Assembly (NCBI GenBank): GCA_026745465.1
Contig: JACYXH010000310.1
Span: 5,930,001 to 5,994,000, forward strand
DNA length: 64,000 nt
Direction: 5' to 3'
Source of the DNA: Lota lota
Lineage: Eukaryota > Chordata > Actinopteri > Gadiformes > Lotidae
Shown here: positions 1-11,012 of the stretch, in pieces
Numbering within the stretch: position 1 is the first letter of the stretch
How the letters are laid out: each line of letters begins with the position of its first letter
Made by a program: the position numbers and the translations under genes
Notes under the pieces: model-generated
Database searches by the model: none
What the model saw: the letters and a program-made list of their open reading frames with translations, nothing else
What the model was told of the DNA's origin: nothing

Positions 1-105
1 GGCCATTAAGTCTTATTGTTTGACAAGTGGTCACTAGTTGTCTGTGTGCAGCACATTTCGTTAGGGGCATAGGACCCAAAGTAGGTCCTAGGGAACAGGA
101 ACACA

Positions 106-516
106 CTCTAATGCAGTGTTTCTCAACCTGTGGTACGCGAGGGTGCTGCAGTGGTACATGGGATTGAAAATAAATATATCATAATATTGTTCTGTAAATA
201 TTGTATTATGCTTATTATTATTTTTTTTAAAATAGTGTGGCTTTGTGCATCATGTTTTCCATTGATATTTTGTATTAATTGCTAAATAAACACAATAGAA
301 GCATAAGCAGTGTTGGTGACTTTTTCTTTCCCACTGTTTCGCCATGGCCTCCTTGCAGCAATAATTGTGTTAAGGGGGCGTTGGCACTCTTTGCTCAGCC
401 ACTGCATGTGTATTTATCTATTGTTTACCGTTTGCATTTGATGTGGTCCGTGAACTGTCTTGATGGCAATTTAGTGGTACACCTAACGTCAAAGGTTGGA
501 AACCACTGCTCTAATA
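106..516. mobile_element. Non-autonomous hAT-type DNA transposon with 8-bp target duplication
   Basis: Element 114-508 starts CAGTGTTTCTCAACC and ends in the inverted GGTTGGAAACCACTG, the typical hAT terminal repeat. It is flanked by CTCTAATG (106-113) and CTCTAATA (509-516), an 8-bp target duplication with one mismatch, the length hAT transposases make. The A+T-rich interior has no convincing transposase. It lies in the 3' part of FOXRED1, presumably in an intron. Confidence 0.8.
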
Positions 517-614
517 AATAAGTCAGCAGCTAACGATGCAAACGATGCAGTGATTGAGAGGGCATAACAAACTGCTCAGCCGTCCTAGATATTGAATGTG
601 TTCTATATTCTTGC

Positions 615-750
615 ATGGTTTACACCGCGGTTGGTGTATGGATGTGTCCATCAATGGCTGAATGTGAGGCACTAATTGTAAAGCACTTTGAGTGGCCCCC
701 AAAGGTTAGAAAGGCGCTGTATGAATGCAGACCATTTAGCATTTATCATA
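615..750. repeat. Dispersed teleost repeat fragment in FOXRED1 intron
   Basis: The stretch around 674-745 (AAGCACTTTGAGTGGCC ... AAAGGCGCTGTATGAATGC ... ACCATTTA) looks like a widely dispersed fish repeat tail that I recognise from other fish loci. I cannot assign a family name without a library search. It ends just before the FOXRED1 exon at 764-924. Confidence 0.5.
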
Positions 751-763
751 TCAATCTCTTTAC

Positions 764-2861
764 CTTTTCCGGGGTTCCACCGGTAAGGACAGCCCTGAGA
801 GCGTGTCTTTGGCGCCAGTACCGATGCCCATCATGTCCACTAGTTTAGCAGAGAAGGCCCCCGCCGCATTCACCACGATGGCACATTCCACCGGCTGGTA
901 CTCCAGACTGTTGGGCATTCGAATCTGACCGACAACAACACCACATCCGACCACACAACACGCCTAGTGTCACTCAACAGATGAGGACGAAAACTGGTGA
1001 AGTGTATGCATAACAGCCAGTTTACACTTACATTGACATGTTTTATTCTCTTGACATCCACCGTCTCACCGTCAACAGTGTCCATTCTGTTTATTGAACA
1101 GTTGAAACCTTAAAGAATTAATAAAAACAAGACGTCAACGTTCGAGAAATGTTCATCACTGGAAAACCGCAAGCTTATGCGTTTAGCCTTTAACCAACCA
1201 GTGACTTCTCCAATGCTTTGAATGACTCCCATGGAAATGGCCTTCTTTCTGAATGCATTCAGCAGAGTCCACGGGTCAAACCAACCCTCGTTCTCCAGCC
1301 CTAATGGAGTCGGGAACGAAGACACCAAATCAAAACTAGATATGCTTTAGAAAAAAAATAAAAAAGGACAAAAACGATGGTACCCCTCTTGTATTCAAAT
1401 AAAGTGGATAAAAACTATTCGGGAGCCTTTTGTTTAGTTTTTTTTCTGGACAATTTGACGTTTGTGCATATGGTGGCCATGACGGTCTCGACAGTTACAG
1501 CCGTGTTCCTGAGCAGTTTGGGATTACCGTAGGAGGCGAGTGCAACGCCCTCTGTGTTGATCCAGGGAAACTTCTCCTTCAACTGCATGGGCGACAGGAG
1601 TGCCACTTTGGCCCCGGCTAACCTGTAGCACCAGCATAATCCTGGTCAAGGCTCACCCACATTATAATAACATGAAATATAATTCTATCACTTTATAAAT
1701 ATAACATTCCCTTTATTTCCAAGTTAATTTATTTTGAAGAAAGAAAGAAAAATGGAAAGACAGAAAGGCGCAGAGCACACCTCTGAGTGCTGTAGTTTTC
1801 CTCCATGACGTGAGCCACACTCTCTTTGGCCAGGAAGAGGTAGCCGGAGTGGTTGAACTGGAGGTCCACCGGCTCCTGGTTCAACACCCCCAGGTGCTCC
1901 TGGGATAGAGAGAGTGGCAACCATCAAGGTTCTCATTCTCAACCCCATGGAAAAAATATCCATCGTTAAAGAGGAACCTACGTTGACATTCCTCAGGAAG
2001 TCTGCGGAGGCCAGAGAGAGCTGGATGTTCTCTGTAAGGGAGAACTGCTGCCGTATCCCCCCTGCAGAGAGCACTGTGGAGGCCTGGGAATACTGGGAAG
2101 CGCAGCAGATGATTTAACATGCATGTGTTATGTCTCCTCCCCCCCACCAACTAGCAGGAAAAGTTGATTATTTTCAGACGAGAAAGAGAAATATCTAACT
2201 GCTGTGTGTTGTTCTTCTAAAAGGAGCATATATTCATATACTCAAGGGTGAGCCTATATAGTAAATCAACATTTGGCGAAAGAATGCAATGTTTTGAATG
2301 CAGGGCAGAGAAAATTACCGTTGGGTCTTTTTCCACCACTATCACTTTCACTCCATCCCGCACCCGCTCCTTTTTTTTTAGCCAATAGGCTATCGACCAG
2401 CCAATCACACCCCCTCCGATGATCACTATGTCCGCCCTCTCGGGGGGCAGGTTGGGGTTAATCTCGAAGGGGCTCCACTGGCTCCCCGGCAGGGCATCCA
2501 CCACTTTGTCCCTCACAGCATTAAATTGGTTTTCCAGGTCTAATGCATATGGGAAAAAACAGCAAAACGTCTAAAATATGTAACATATTGTTACAGTATT
2601 AAAAAAACTGCCACTTTAAATCGGTCGAGCGTATGCGTATATTTCGCTGGGGCATATCATGTTGTGTTGTAAAATCAATACAATGCATGTTTAAAGCCTA
2701 CCTTTATAGAATTTATTGTGAAGAATTCTGCCCGTGGTGAAACTCCTACTAGCGTTACATCCATGTGCACACATGCATTCATGGCTGCGGATCACCCGAA
2801 AGGAATTTAAAAGTCCATATACTGTTCGCACTGTAACACGCATTTTAAGCAACGTCGACAT
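764..2861 (-). CDS. foxred1: FOXRED1, FAD-dependent oxidoreductase domain-containing protein 1 (5' part, truncated by window edge)
   Basis: FOXRED1 is a mitochondrial flavoprotein of the DAO family needed for assembly of respiratory complex I. Eight coding exons read on the minus strand: 2702-2861, 2319-2539, 1982-2092, 1781-1899, 1528-1622, 1199-1300, 1032-1108 and 764-924. All junctions are GT-AG and phases agree across 1046 nt. The start at 2861 opens a basic, hydroxylated leader typical of a mitochondrial presequence. Exon 2 carries the dinucleotide-binding strand-turn-helix [20 protein letters not shown] (GxGxxG type). Later exons hold the family segments [43 protein letters not shown] and LPVEPRKR. 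The last roughly 190 residues of the family are not found in 1-763 and must lie to the left. The 1199 donor was chosen because GEVTG then joins [10 protein letters not shown] in frame, matching the family spacing. Identity is by recalled similarity to human FOXRED1; very sure. Confidence 0.95.
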
Positions 2862-3539
2862 CGCTAGAACCGAATGACGTCAATCGCTCATGCAACCCTG
2901 TATACGAGTGCTATCTGTACTAAGCCGCACAGCCATCTCAAATTACAAATTACCTGATGGCATACTAATGTACTACACTCAACGGGTCCAAGTAGGGGTT
3001 GTAACAGAAGATTCACGTCACAGAGTGCCGTGTGACCTGGAAGCAAACGATGAAAATGACCTGGAATGATGATCCTGGCCGGCAGGTACCAGACACCGGA
3101 TCTGACGGGTCTGGGCTTCCAAAATGACCCCAATCGTTTGTTGAAATTTCATTCAACATTAACGCCTTGAAGGATATCAATTCAATTGAATTAAAACATT
3201 TTAATGTAATGTTTTAAATCTATCAGGGAAATTACATATTTTAATGTGTCCTACACCTACAGTCGTTTATTTTTTGTTGTTGATTTTTATACAATATTAT
3301 CAAATATAATTCCTATTATATGTATCAGTGAAATAATAAAACATATTTTAAACAATCAAAATATTGATTCTATACGCTATATAGGTTTATGCAATACACA
3401 TAACTATACGATCATTTACTATAGTGATTACATTTTTGATGTCATGTCATAAACGTTCTAAAATACTAAATGTATTAAAATGTTATGTTGTTATATTGTT
3501 GAGAAAGTAGTTGGATTTGTAATATTTACTTTTTGAACA
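2862..3539. other. Divergent intergenic region between FOXRED1 and the upstream TBCEL exon
   Basis: About 680 bp separates the FOXRED1 start from a GC-box-containing first exon on the other strand. No gene is seen inside. The part from 3150 to 3530 is very A+T-rich. The arrangement suggests two nearby, divergent promoters. Confidence 0.4.
2875..2882. promoter_or_regulatory. Full CRE palindrome at the FOXRED1 start
   Basis: A perfect TGACGTCA (CREB/ATF site) sits 13 bp upstream of the FOXRED1 start codon on the minus strand. Full CREs close to transcription starts are common in housekeeping and mitochondrial gene promoters. Function is inferred from the motif and its position only. Confidence 0.45.
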
Positions 3540-3628
3540 ACGTCATTTCCCGTGACGGGGGCGGGGCTTCAGTTGTCATCGAACCGAAGAACAAAAACAA
3601 ACAGCCAAAGTGCAAGACTTTCGGCACG
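3540..3628 (+). promoter_or_regulatory. Putative GC-box promoter and non-coding first exon (probably TBCEL)
   Basis: The segment has a GGGGGCGGGGC SP1-type box at 3557-3567 in otherwise A+T-rich DNA. It ends in a strong donor (CACG|GTGAGT, exon end 3628). No initiator ATG reads into a known protein. The next gene on this strand is TBCEL, whose coding exon begins after an acceptor at 8022, so this is best read as a 5' untranslated exon of TBCEL. It could instead start a long non-coding RNA. Confidence 0.4.
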
Positions 3629-4387
3629 GTGAGTGCAAACATTCCACTTCATGATACGAATGTTATTTTGCCAAGCGTTATATTTGATAAACACTTTTGT
3701 TCAGTTGTGAAAACGTTATGACAATTATGAAAATGTATTTTAATGTCACAATTCAACAACACATACGCGATGCCATCTGTTCACGTTACGTCATACTCAA
3801 CCAGCGTACAACCTGTTACTCCAAGGCTGCTCAAGTGTACACTTAATTATTATTATTTACAAATATTTTGTATGTTTTATATTGTCAAGGCAAGCTACTA
3901 TGTTCTTGCCAGTTTGACCACTGAGTCCTGTCATTGTTTAAGAAATATCTACCTCCCACAAGTCTGACTGTAGACACTCACAATGTAGGCCTATACCTAC
4001 GTTTAATTGCGGTGTTTCCTACTCTCCTTCAAAATATGTTGCTCCATTTAGAAGTCATTAAATTAATTCTTTGCAGTTGCATATTGTACACAATGTGTGT
4101 CGTCATGGCAGTTTTAAAGGCAGTGCATCCCCAGCTGGTAAAATGTATTGTTTTGTATGGCTTACACCCAGAGGTCCTTGCTCTGAGGAGATATAGCACT
4201 TTTATTGAATTTACAATTGCGTGTAAAGTTAAGTGCAAAGTAATCTTTCAATGGTCACGAGCATGGCAATAGCTTTTGATTGTATATCTGAGCTTCGCCT
4301 TTTTAGCTGTTAGAGCTTGCAGGTTTTTTTTCCCGCGCCACCAACCAATCAACCAACCAAGTGCTCATCAGCATTTTCTCTCGGCAG

Positions 4388-4456
4388 GCTCTCAACAGAC
4401 CTCTGATCATCAAATGTGCTGAAAAGGTCTCTCCTTTTGTCGTTCACACATCAGAG
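4388..4456 (+). other. Candidate internal exon upstream of TBCEL
   Basis: A 69-nt segment is bounded by a good acceptor (TTTTCTCTCGGCAG) and a good donor (CAGAG|GTAAGC). One frame is open for all 23 codons, the other two are closed. I recognise no protein. It fits a second 5' untranslated exon of TBCEL, but splicing is only predicted. Confidence 0.3.
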
Positions 4457-5664
4457 GTAAGCATCAGGTCGGTCTGTGACATGGGAAACCATCTTTGACA
4501 GAAAACGTCAAACTCTCCCCAGAGAAAGTGCTCTCGTCTCTTTGATAACCAAGCCTCAGCTGTCTGAAACCGATAGCACAGCCACTACAGTCTTTGTGTT
4601 AGGAGCACGTTGTCTTGTGTTGTCGTAACCATGCGCATGTACATTAATTATGTAGACCTACTATTAAAAAAAAGAGATTTCTTGGGCCTCGTTGTTGTTG
4701 TACAAGTTGCCGTTTATGTTGTATTTTTTATTTTAATTATTTATATAAAATGGGTATACATTATCTTCTGCTAGACAGATGGTTAGTATGTGACCCTCTG
4801 TGTTTGAAAGTGTACAAGTAAAAGTACATTTTTGAAATGGCCGTTCTGCAAATCCATGTGGGTATGCTACTGATGTATTCCCTTTGACCTTTTATGACAA
4901 TGAGAGCAGAGATGAAGAAAGAGACCTTATTTATTTAACTAAGAATAACCTGTAGAATTTCCAACGCTAACAACAATTCCGTGGCTCTAAAACATCTCAT
5001 GGTGCAAATATTAAACCACATATTTGTATTGTACTGCATTTATCTGTATTCATGTATTTTATATAGATCTTATTCATTATTGATCCAAATCTATGTCTAT
5101 AGATTTGTAGCTGAATCCAATTTGAACCCTCGCCCCTACATAGGACATCTCAGATAGAAAGTAATGTGCAGATGCTGAAGTAATGAAGTTTACCATAGAA
5201 GTCCTAGTGGTCATAGCCAGTAGTAGTATATGTTTAATTGAGAATGGGGATTCTTTAGCATACAATTTATAAACATGCAAATGGTAAAATCCAAGTTTCC
5301 TGTCAGTTTTTATGGTATTACTCTCCAGGATATAAGGATAGGGATATAATTGTGTTGTTTAAAATCACAGCAAAATGTCGCCTTCATCCTCTTGACTGTC
5401 ACACATTGCAGTTCCGCCCGTCCACCACTAGGGGGCACAAAAGCCACCTAATAATGTGCATGGATAATTTGGCTTGGGCTGTCACACTTCGCTGCCATTC
5501 AAAAAACCAATTTGCCATGGCAACAGATAGATGTATTCTATGTTTTGCCCAAAATGAAGACACATACATATAAGTTCACATTCTAAAATGTGAACCTATA
5601 ATGTTAACCACTAAATAAATCACTTGCATAAATATTACAGTTTTCACCCAATTCAGAATGATAC

Positions 5665-6030
5665 AGTGAATAATCTATGTCATTGTTAATTCAATGACAC
5701 GATGACATCATTGAATTAACAATGACACCACAATGAAGCTAAAGAAAATGCCACTTTGTAAGCCTTTGTGTCATTGTTGATCAATGATAGTGTATCATGA
5801 TTATTACAGAAAAAGACAATAGACTAGAACAATGGACACCTCTTAATGTAATTGTTGTTGATACAATGTGAGGATGTCATGATTATGAAAGAAATGGACA
5901 AAAGACTACAACAGTGCTATCATTCAGTGAGATGATGTCTCGAGATTATGATCGAAGCAGACAATAGACAATGGACAGCTCTTGGAGTCACTGTTAATTG
6001 AATAAGATAATGTCATGATGACATCTATAT
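5665..6030. repeat. Degenerate tandem repeat with a perfect 20-bp inverted repeat
   Basis: Units of roughly 75-105 bp recur with the order TCATTGTT-AATTCAATGA, ATCATGATTAT, GAAA-GACAATAGACT and ACAATGGACAGCTCTT. At the left end, TGTCATTGTTAATTCAATGA (5678-5697) and its exact reverse complement (5708-5727) are separated by 10 nt and can form a hairpin. Confidence 0.6.
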
Positions 6031-6909
6031 CTGGGGTCATAGATGGTAAGGCCCTGGTAGCACAGCTGTATTCAGCTATCTGGCAAGCATCACCGAGATT
6101 AACCACAACATCTTAATTCTGATCACTTCAGTACACGCTTGGTGAATTTAGTGAATAAGAAGAATTTAGTGATTTAGAAAGAATATGTATGTAAAAACTG
6201 ATGAGTTTAAAAAAGATTTCCCCCATGGCGACAACGGAAGGACCTCAATCTTTTAAAAATTAAAAATCTAAAATTAAGAAGGTTGCTCAAAAATCAAACT
6301 GGGATTATGTGTTTGAAGTCATCGCAGGCTCAAGGTCAATGCTGACCATGTTTGTCGACTGATAGCGAACGTGTGGTACAGTCCTTCAACTTCAGAATAA
6401 CTAGCCAAACTACATCAATAGCAACTTCCCGTCATGTGTACAAGCCTGGACCTTGTTTGTTTGTGATGACAGACTGATATGTCTGGCAGTTAAACTTTTT
6501 ATTCTACCCTGGGAAAAAGGTGGTAAACAGCAGAGCAACGGATTAAAAGTGCTGGGCCAACGCCATCGTTTCAAGTCACGTGTTACTAAGCAACAGGCTG
6601 TGCTTGAGAGTCCTACGCAGCGTTCATGTAACCGACAAGTCAAGACAAGTTATCTTAAGCCTAATTGATTAATTAAACTTGATACTTTTTTTTTTATGTA
6701 TAAAAATACCATTTTGAAATTCCTGTGATGAACACAGACAGAAATGATCATTCAAAATCGCACCTTTTTGTAACGGCATTATAGCAGAGTTAACACAGGT
6801 GTTGCTCATAACAGTGATTGCGTTACATTTAGTTATCTAGCCAGACCCCTTTGATAGACAAAGTAAACATATGTGATCCATCCTTGTGCTCTTACAGCGC
6901 ATCTATAAT

Positions 6910-7051
6910 GTAAAGATAGAATAAAATGATATAAAGCATAACTTTTTTTTAACTCTAGGAGCTTTCAGCATTTTACATAACAAAGATATAATTAAATTAT
7001 ATAAAGCATGACTTTATTTTAACTTAAGGAGCTTTCAGCATGTTACGTAAC
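6910..7051. repeat. Two tandem copies of a 70-bp unit
   Basis: Both copies share the pattern ATATAAAGCAT-ACTTT followed by TTTAACT and AGGAGCTTTCAGCAT with TTAC-TAAC at the end. The copies differ by a few substitutions and indels. No function is apparent. Confidence 0.6.
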
Positions 7052-8032
7052 ACCAGGTGTATAAACAAATATTTTGTCGTTTCAACAATTATTATTATTA
7101 TTATAGTACAACAACCTTGTACTTCAGCGAAACATAATTTGAATGACATTGAATAAGAAAGGCAGTGATCCAAGGTAATAACCATAAAGTTATCCACAAA
7201 TTAAAACAATTGCTATTTGCAAAACAATACATTAACATTGTTTTACTGATTTGGGTCGTGCGAAATACATTTACGTTGTAAATCATTTTCCCAGTTAAAA
7301 TGCAGGATAAGTATTGAATATACATGCTTTCATTTTGATTAGGTTCACAGTGTAATATATTTTTTAGGTAAATGTAAAAGTAAAAACCATGCAGGATGTA
7401 TTTATTTAATCCTAGACAGTGAATAGGATTTAAACCTGGCTGTGTGTGGGTTGTGTTCTATTGGACACGCGCTACTACGACATTTTTATCTTTGCTTTCT
7501 GGAGAGAGGCTCAGAATCTTGGGAGGAGCAACTTTGCAGACCGACTTTTATCAGCACACTTTAGAGAAAAAGAGCATATATCAACAGGCAGCTTGACTTA
7601 TTGTAGGTAAGACGGTATCTCACGGTTCTTCTTAGGAATGTACGTTTCTATTCTCTTTCACATCTAAAGTGTGAATGTGTGATGCTCTTCATTCAATACT
7701 ATGCGATAGGTCTACAGTATATTGTTTTTGAAATTTTATGAAACGCTTACATTTATTGGCAATTTAGAATAAAATAAAATGCCTACTATTATGTTGGTAT
7801 TTTACTAGTCTCACATGGATTCTTCCTCACACTATAGAGTACTTTCTATCATAAAATGATCATGCACTGAATCAGGTTTGAATTCGTTATTTTTTAAATG
7901 TTTGTATGAGACATTCTGTGTCCATAAGGGGCCCTTTCTGGGCTCATTTACAGACATTGTGATACCCAATCCTAGCTAGCGGTGTCCGTGTGCTACCTCT
8001 GTCCCCTGCCTCCATGCGTTAGGCCCGGGGCC

Positions 8033-10783
8033 ATGGATTCATCCTCCGACGAGGAGGAGGGGCGCTCCTTCGTCCAGGTGGTCAGTGAGAAGTACAACCC
8101 GGAGAACTTCCCCTACTGCCGGGGCCAGGGTATGGGGGTGGTGGTGCTGCCCAGCCCCCCAGGCTCCCCGGTGAAAGGTGAGCCATCGCACCCTGTACAC
8201 TTCCTGTCATGAGTTAACCATAAGATCTTTCCCCGTGGGCCCCCAATCTACGTTGACATGAGTCGTTATCTTTCAAAGAGTTTTTACTCTTTGTGGGAGT
8301 GTCTTTGATAACGACGGGGTGTAAGGATAAGGAGTTTTTAAGCAATGCATTTCAACAGCTACAGAGTTTATCATCTCCTACTGATCATTTTATAATTATT
8401 TGTAAACCTTTTTCATAGACCTTGTCTGATTTACATGTTTTGTATATAACATACTTACTAGGAGTATACACAGTTGTTTACAGTCACATTCCCTAGATTA
8501 TGACAATTGGGACACAGTAACTTTCCTGTGTCGTTGCTGCAGATCGGCTCAACCTGCCCAGTGTGCTGGTGCTGAATGACTGTGGGATCACTAAAGCCGG
8601 TGACAGGACAGACGTGGCCACGTTCTGCGCCCACGTGGTCGAGCTGGACCTGTCCCACAACCAACTCAGGGACTGGGAAGAGGTGTGTGTGTATGGCAGA
8701 GTAACCAAATGCTAGCGACACAACAGCACCATCTCTGGTGATACAGGGGTTACTGCAGTTCTTTCTTATTGGCAAAATGTAATATATGACAGTTATTTCA
8801 GTTGGTCAAGGTTTTAGGTTTCCAAAGGTTACTATGTTATCCTAATGCTAATTCAATGTAGCTAGTACATTTTCTTGATCTTGGCTATATTTGCAGGCTA
8901 ACAGCATTGAAAAATGGCTAACTTTATTTATGAAAGATAATGCTTTATTAATCCCAGGTGGGAAATTAAAGAGAGATCAAAATTAAAAAGAAAACTATGC
9001 AAAATATGTAAATGCAAAATATTTATGTAAACATGACACAGTTGAGATAGACATAATTGAGTATATATGCTACATTATTGAATCTATACATTACCGATCA
9101 TTATACAATACACAAAACATCCTACTTATCATCTACCTTTTTTACATTTCTCGATCATGGATGTGTCCACGATGCATCACCATTTATATTTTGGGGTTGC
9201 CAGATTGGGACCATCGTCTCCAATGTCCCCCATTTGGACTTTCTGAATCTGAGCAAGAACCCTCTGAGTGGCGTGGAGCTGAAGCCCAGCCTGGCCGAGG
9301 TGTTCTCTAGGGTGCGCCGGCTGGTCCTCATCAACACGCACATCACATGGGACACCGTGCACACTCTCACGAGCCACACCCCAGAGTAAGAGAGTCCCTA
9401 TGGCGACCGTGTTCTGATACGTTCCAAAGATAGTTCCTTGCTCTGATCTTCTCTCGAGATTTGGTAACCTCTGAATTCTAGACATATGGTTGTGCAGTTC
9501 GATTAAGGAGGTTTGCTAGTGGAGTGTTTGGGCATCAGTCCTTCAAATGCCCCCTTCCCCTTCTACTGATCTGCTCCAAACACCGTCTCTACACCCCCCC
9601 CCCCCCCCCCCCCCCCCCCCCCACCCCCTTTCCCCTGCCCCACACAGATTGGAAGAGCTGTTCCTGTGCCTGAACCTCTACGAGGAGGTGGTGGAGTCCG
9701 GGACGCCCTGCCCGTCCCTGCGGCTGCTGCAGATCACAGACAACCAGCTGCAGGCGTGGATGGAGGTCCGGAAGCTGGGGGCCATGTACCCGCGTCTGGA
9801 GATGCTGGTGCTGGCTAACAACAGCCTGGGCTCTGTGGAGGACCCCCCCGACACGCTGGAGCGCCTCTTCCCCAACCTGCGCTACATCAACCTCAATAAC
9901 TCAGGTCTGACGTAGCCGAACTGACTAAATGGATAGGCTAGGCTAGGCTAGGCCAGGCACAGTTAAAATACTGTCTCTATCTAGCAGCACAGGTATTGAA
10001 GGAAGTGTTAGTTTAAGGGCCTTTGATGGTGGGTCATGTTCCTCTATAGCCCCTTCACCACTTAATAAAAAACCCACTAACAACCGCTAACATCTGGCCT
10101 TTGTCTTTAGTGGGAAAGGTTACATTATTTATTAAATCGGCTCCGGCTCCGATTGGCATTGATGGAACATGACACCCGGGTGGACGCGCACATTTTCACA
10201 TTTCTCCGGCGCTATGCTAGTGTCCACATAATGTGTTTTTCTCTCATCGCACAAACGCTTCATCCCAGCGCTGCCCAGCGCCCTTGCTAGTACTTTTCTG
10301 CAAGAGATCGACGCTATGTGGACACAGTCCCTTAGGCTCTATAGCTAGACCCACTGGTTTGTGGTCATTAGAGCATTATGACTGACATGTAGAATGTCAA
10401 TATTATAATTCCACATTCTCTGGACTGCAGCCACGTGGTGTTAAGGACTTGTTAAACCTTGAAATATTACTGTATTGAAGTGTATGCTATATCGATATGA
10501 TGGCTGTTGCTTTTGGTGTCCAGTCTTCTCTGGGATGTGGACTCATGTCTCACACCAGTCATTTCATCTTTCAATGTCTCAACTAAAGCAAACAAACTCA
10601 CAAAGAAACATGTTTTCTATGTGTATGCAATCACAGGGTTTAGCAGATGGGAGGACGTAGAGAGTCTGAATTACTTCCCCAAACTGGTGGAGGTGAAAAT
10701 GATGGGCATTCCCTTACTGCAGCCATACAGTGACCAGCAGCGACGCAGCCTCATTGTTGCACAGTGAGTTCTACATACACACA

Positions 10784-10854
<71 letters not shown>

Positions 10855-10945
10855 AATGAAATGGTCAACACACAAAGCCATTGGGGTGTATTCACTCAAA
10901 ACGAGCTCCACGTTAGAAAAAGTCACCAATCGTCATGCCCCTTCC

Positions 10946-11012
<67 letters not shown>

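Larger units (their letters stand above)
4457..8022. other. Probable long 5' intron of TBCEL
   Basis: No coding gene is seen. The stretch is A+T-rich. It holds a degenerate tandem array (about 5665-6030), a duplicated 70-bp unit (6910-7051) and scattered homopolymer T runs. Around 7440-7606 there is a possible alternative first exon that ends in TTGTAG|GTAAGA. Confidence 0.4.

Noticed and set aside
3934-4272. 112-codon plus-strand frame between 5' exon candidates
   Set aside because: No homology is recognised and composition resembles the surrounding A+T-rich intron.
7440-7606. Alternative TBCEL first exon
   Set aside because: The GTAAGA donor is plausible, but there is no promoter motif strong enough to call it as a feature of its own; noted within the intron entry.
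10220-10325. Inverted GTGTCCACATA / TATGTGGACAC pair as a MITE
   Set aside because: Arms are only 11 bp and no target duplication is visible. It may be chance or a decayed repeat.
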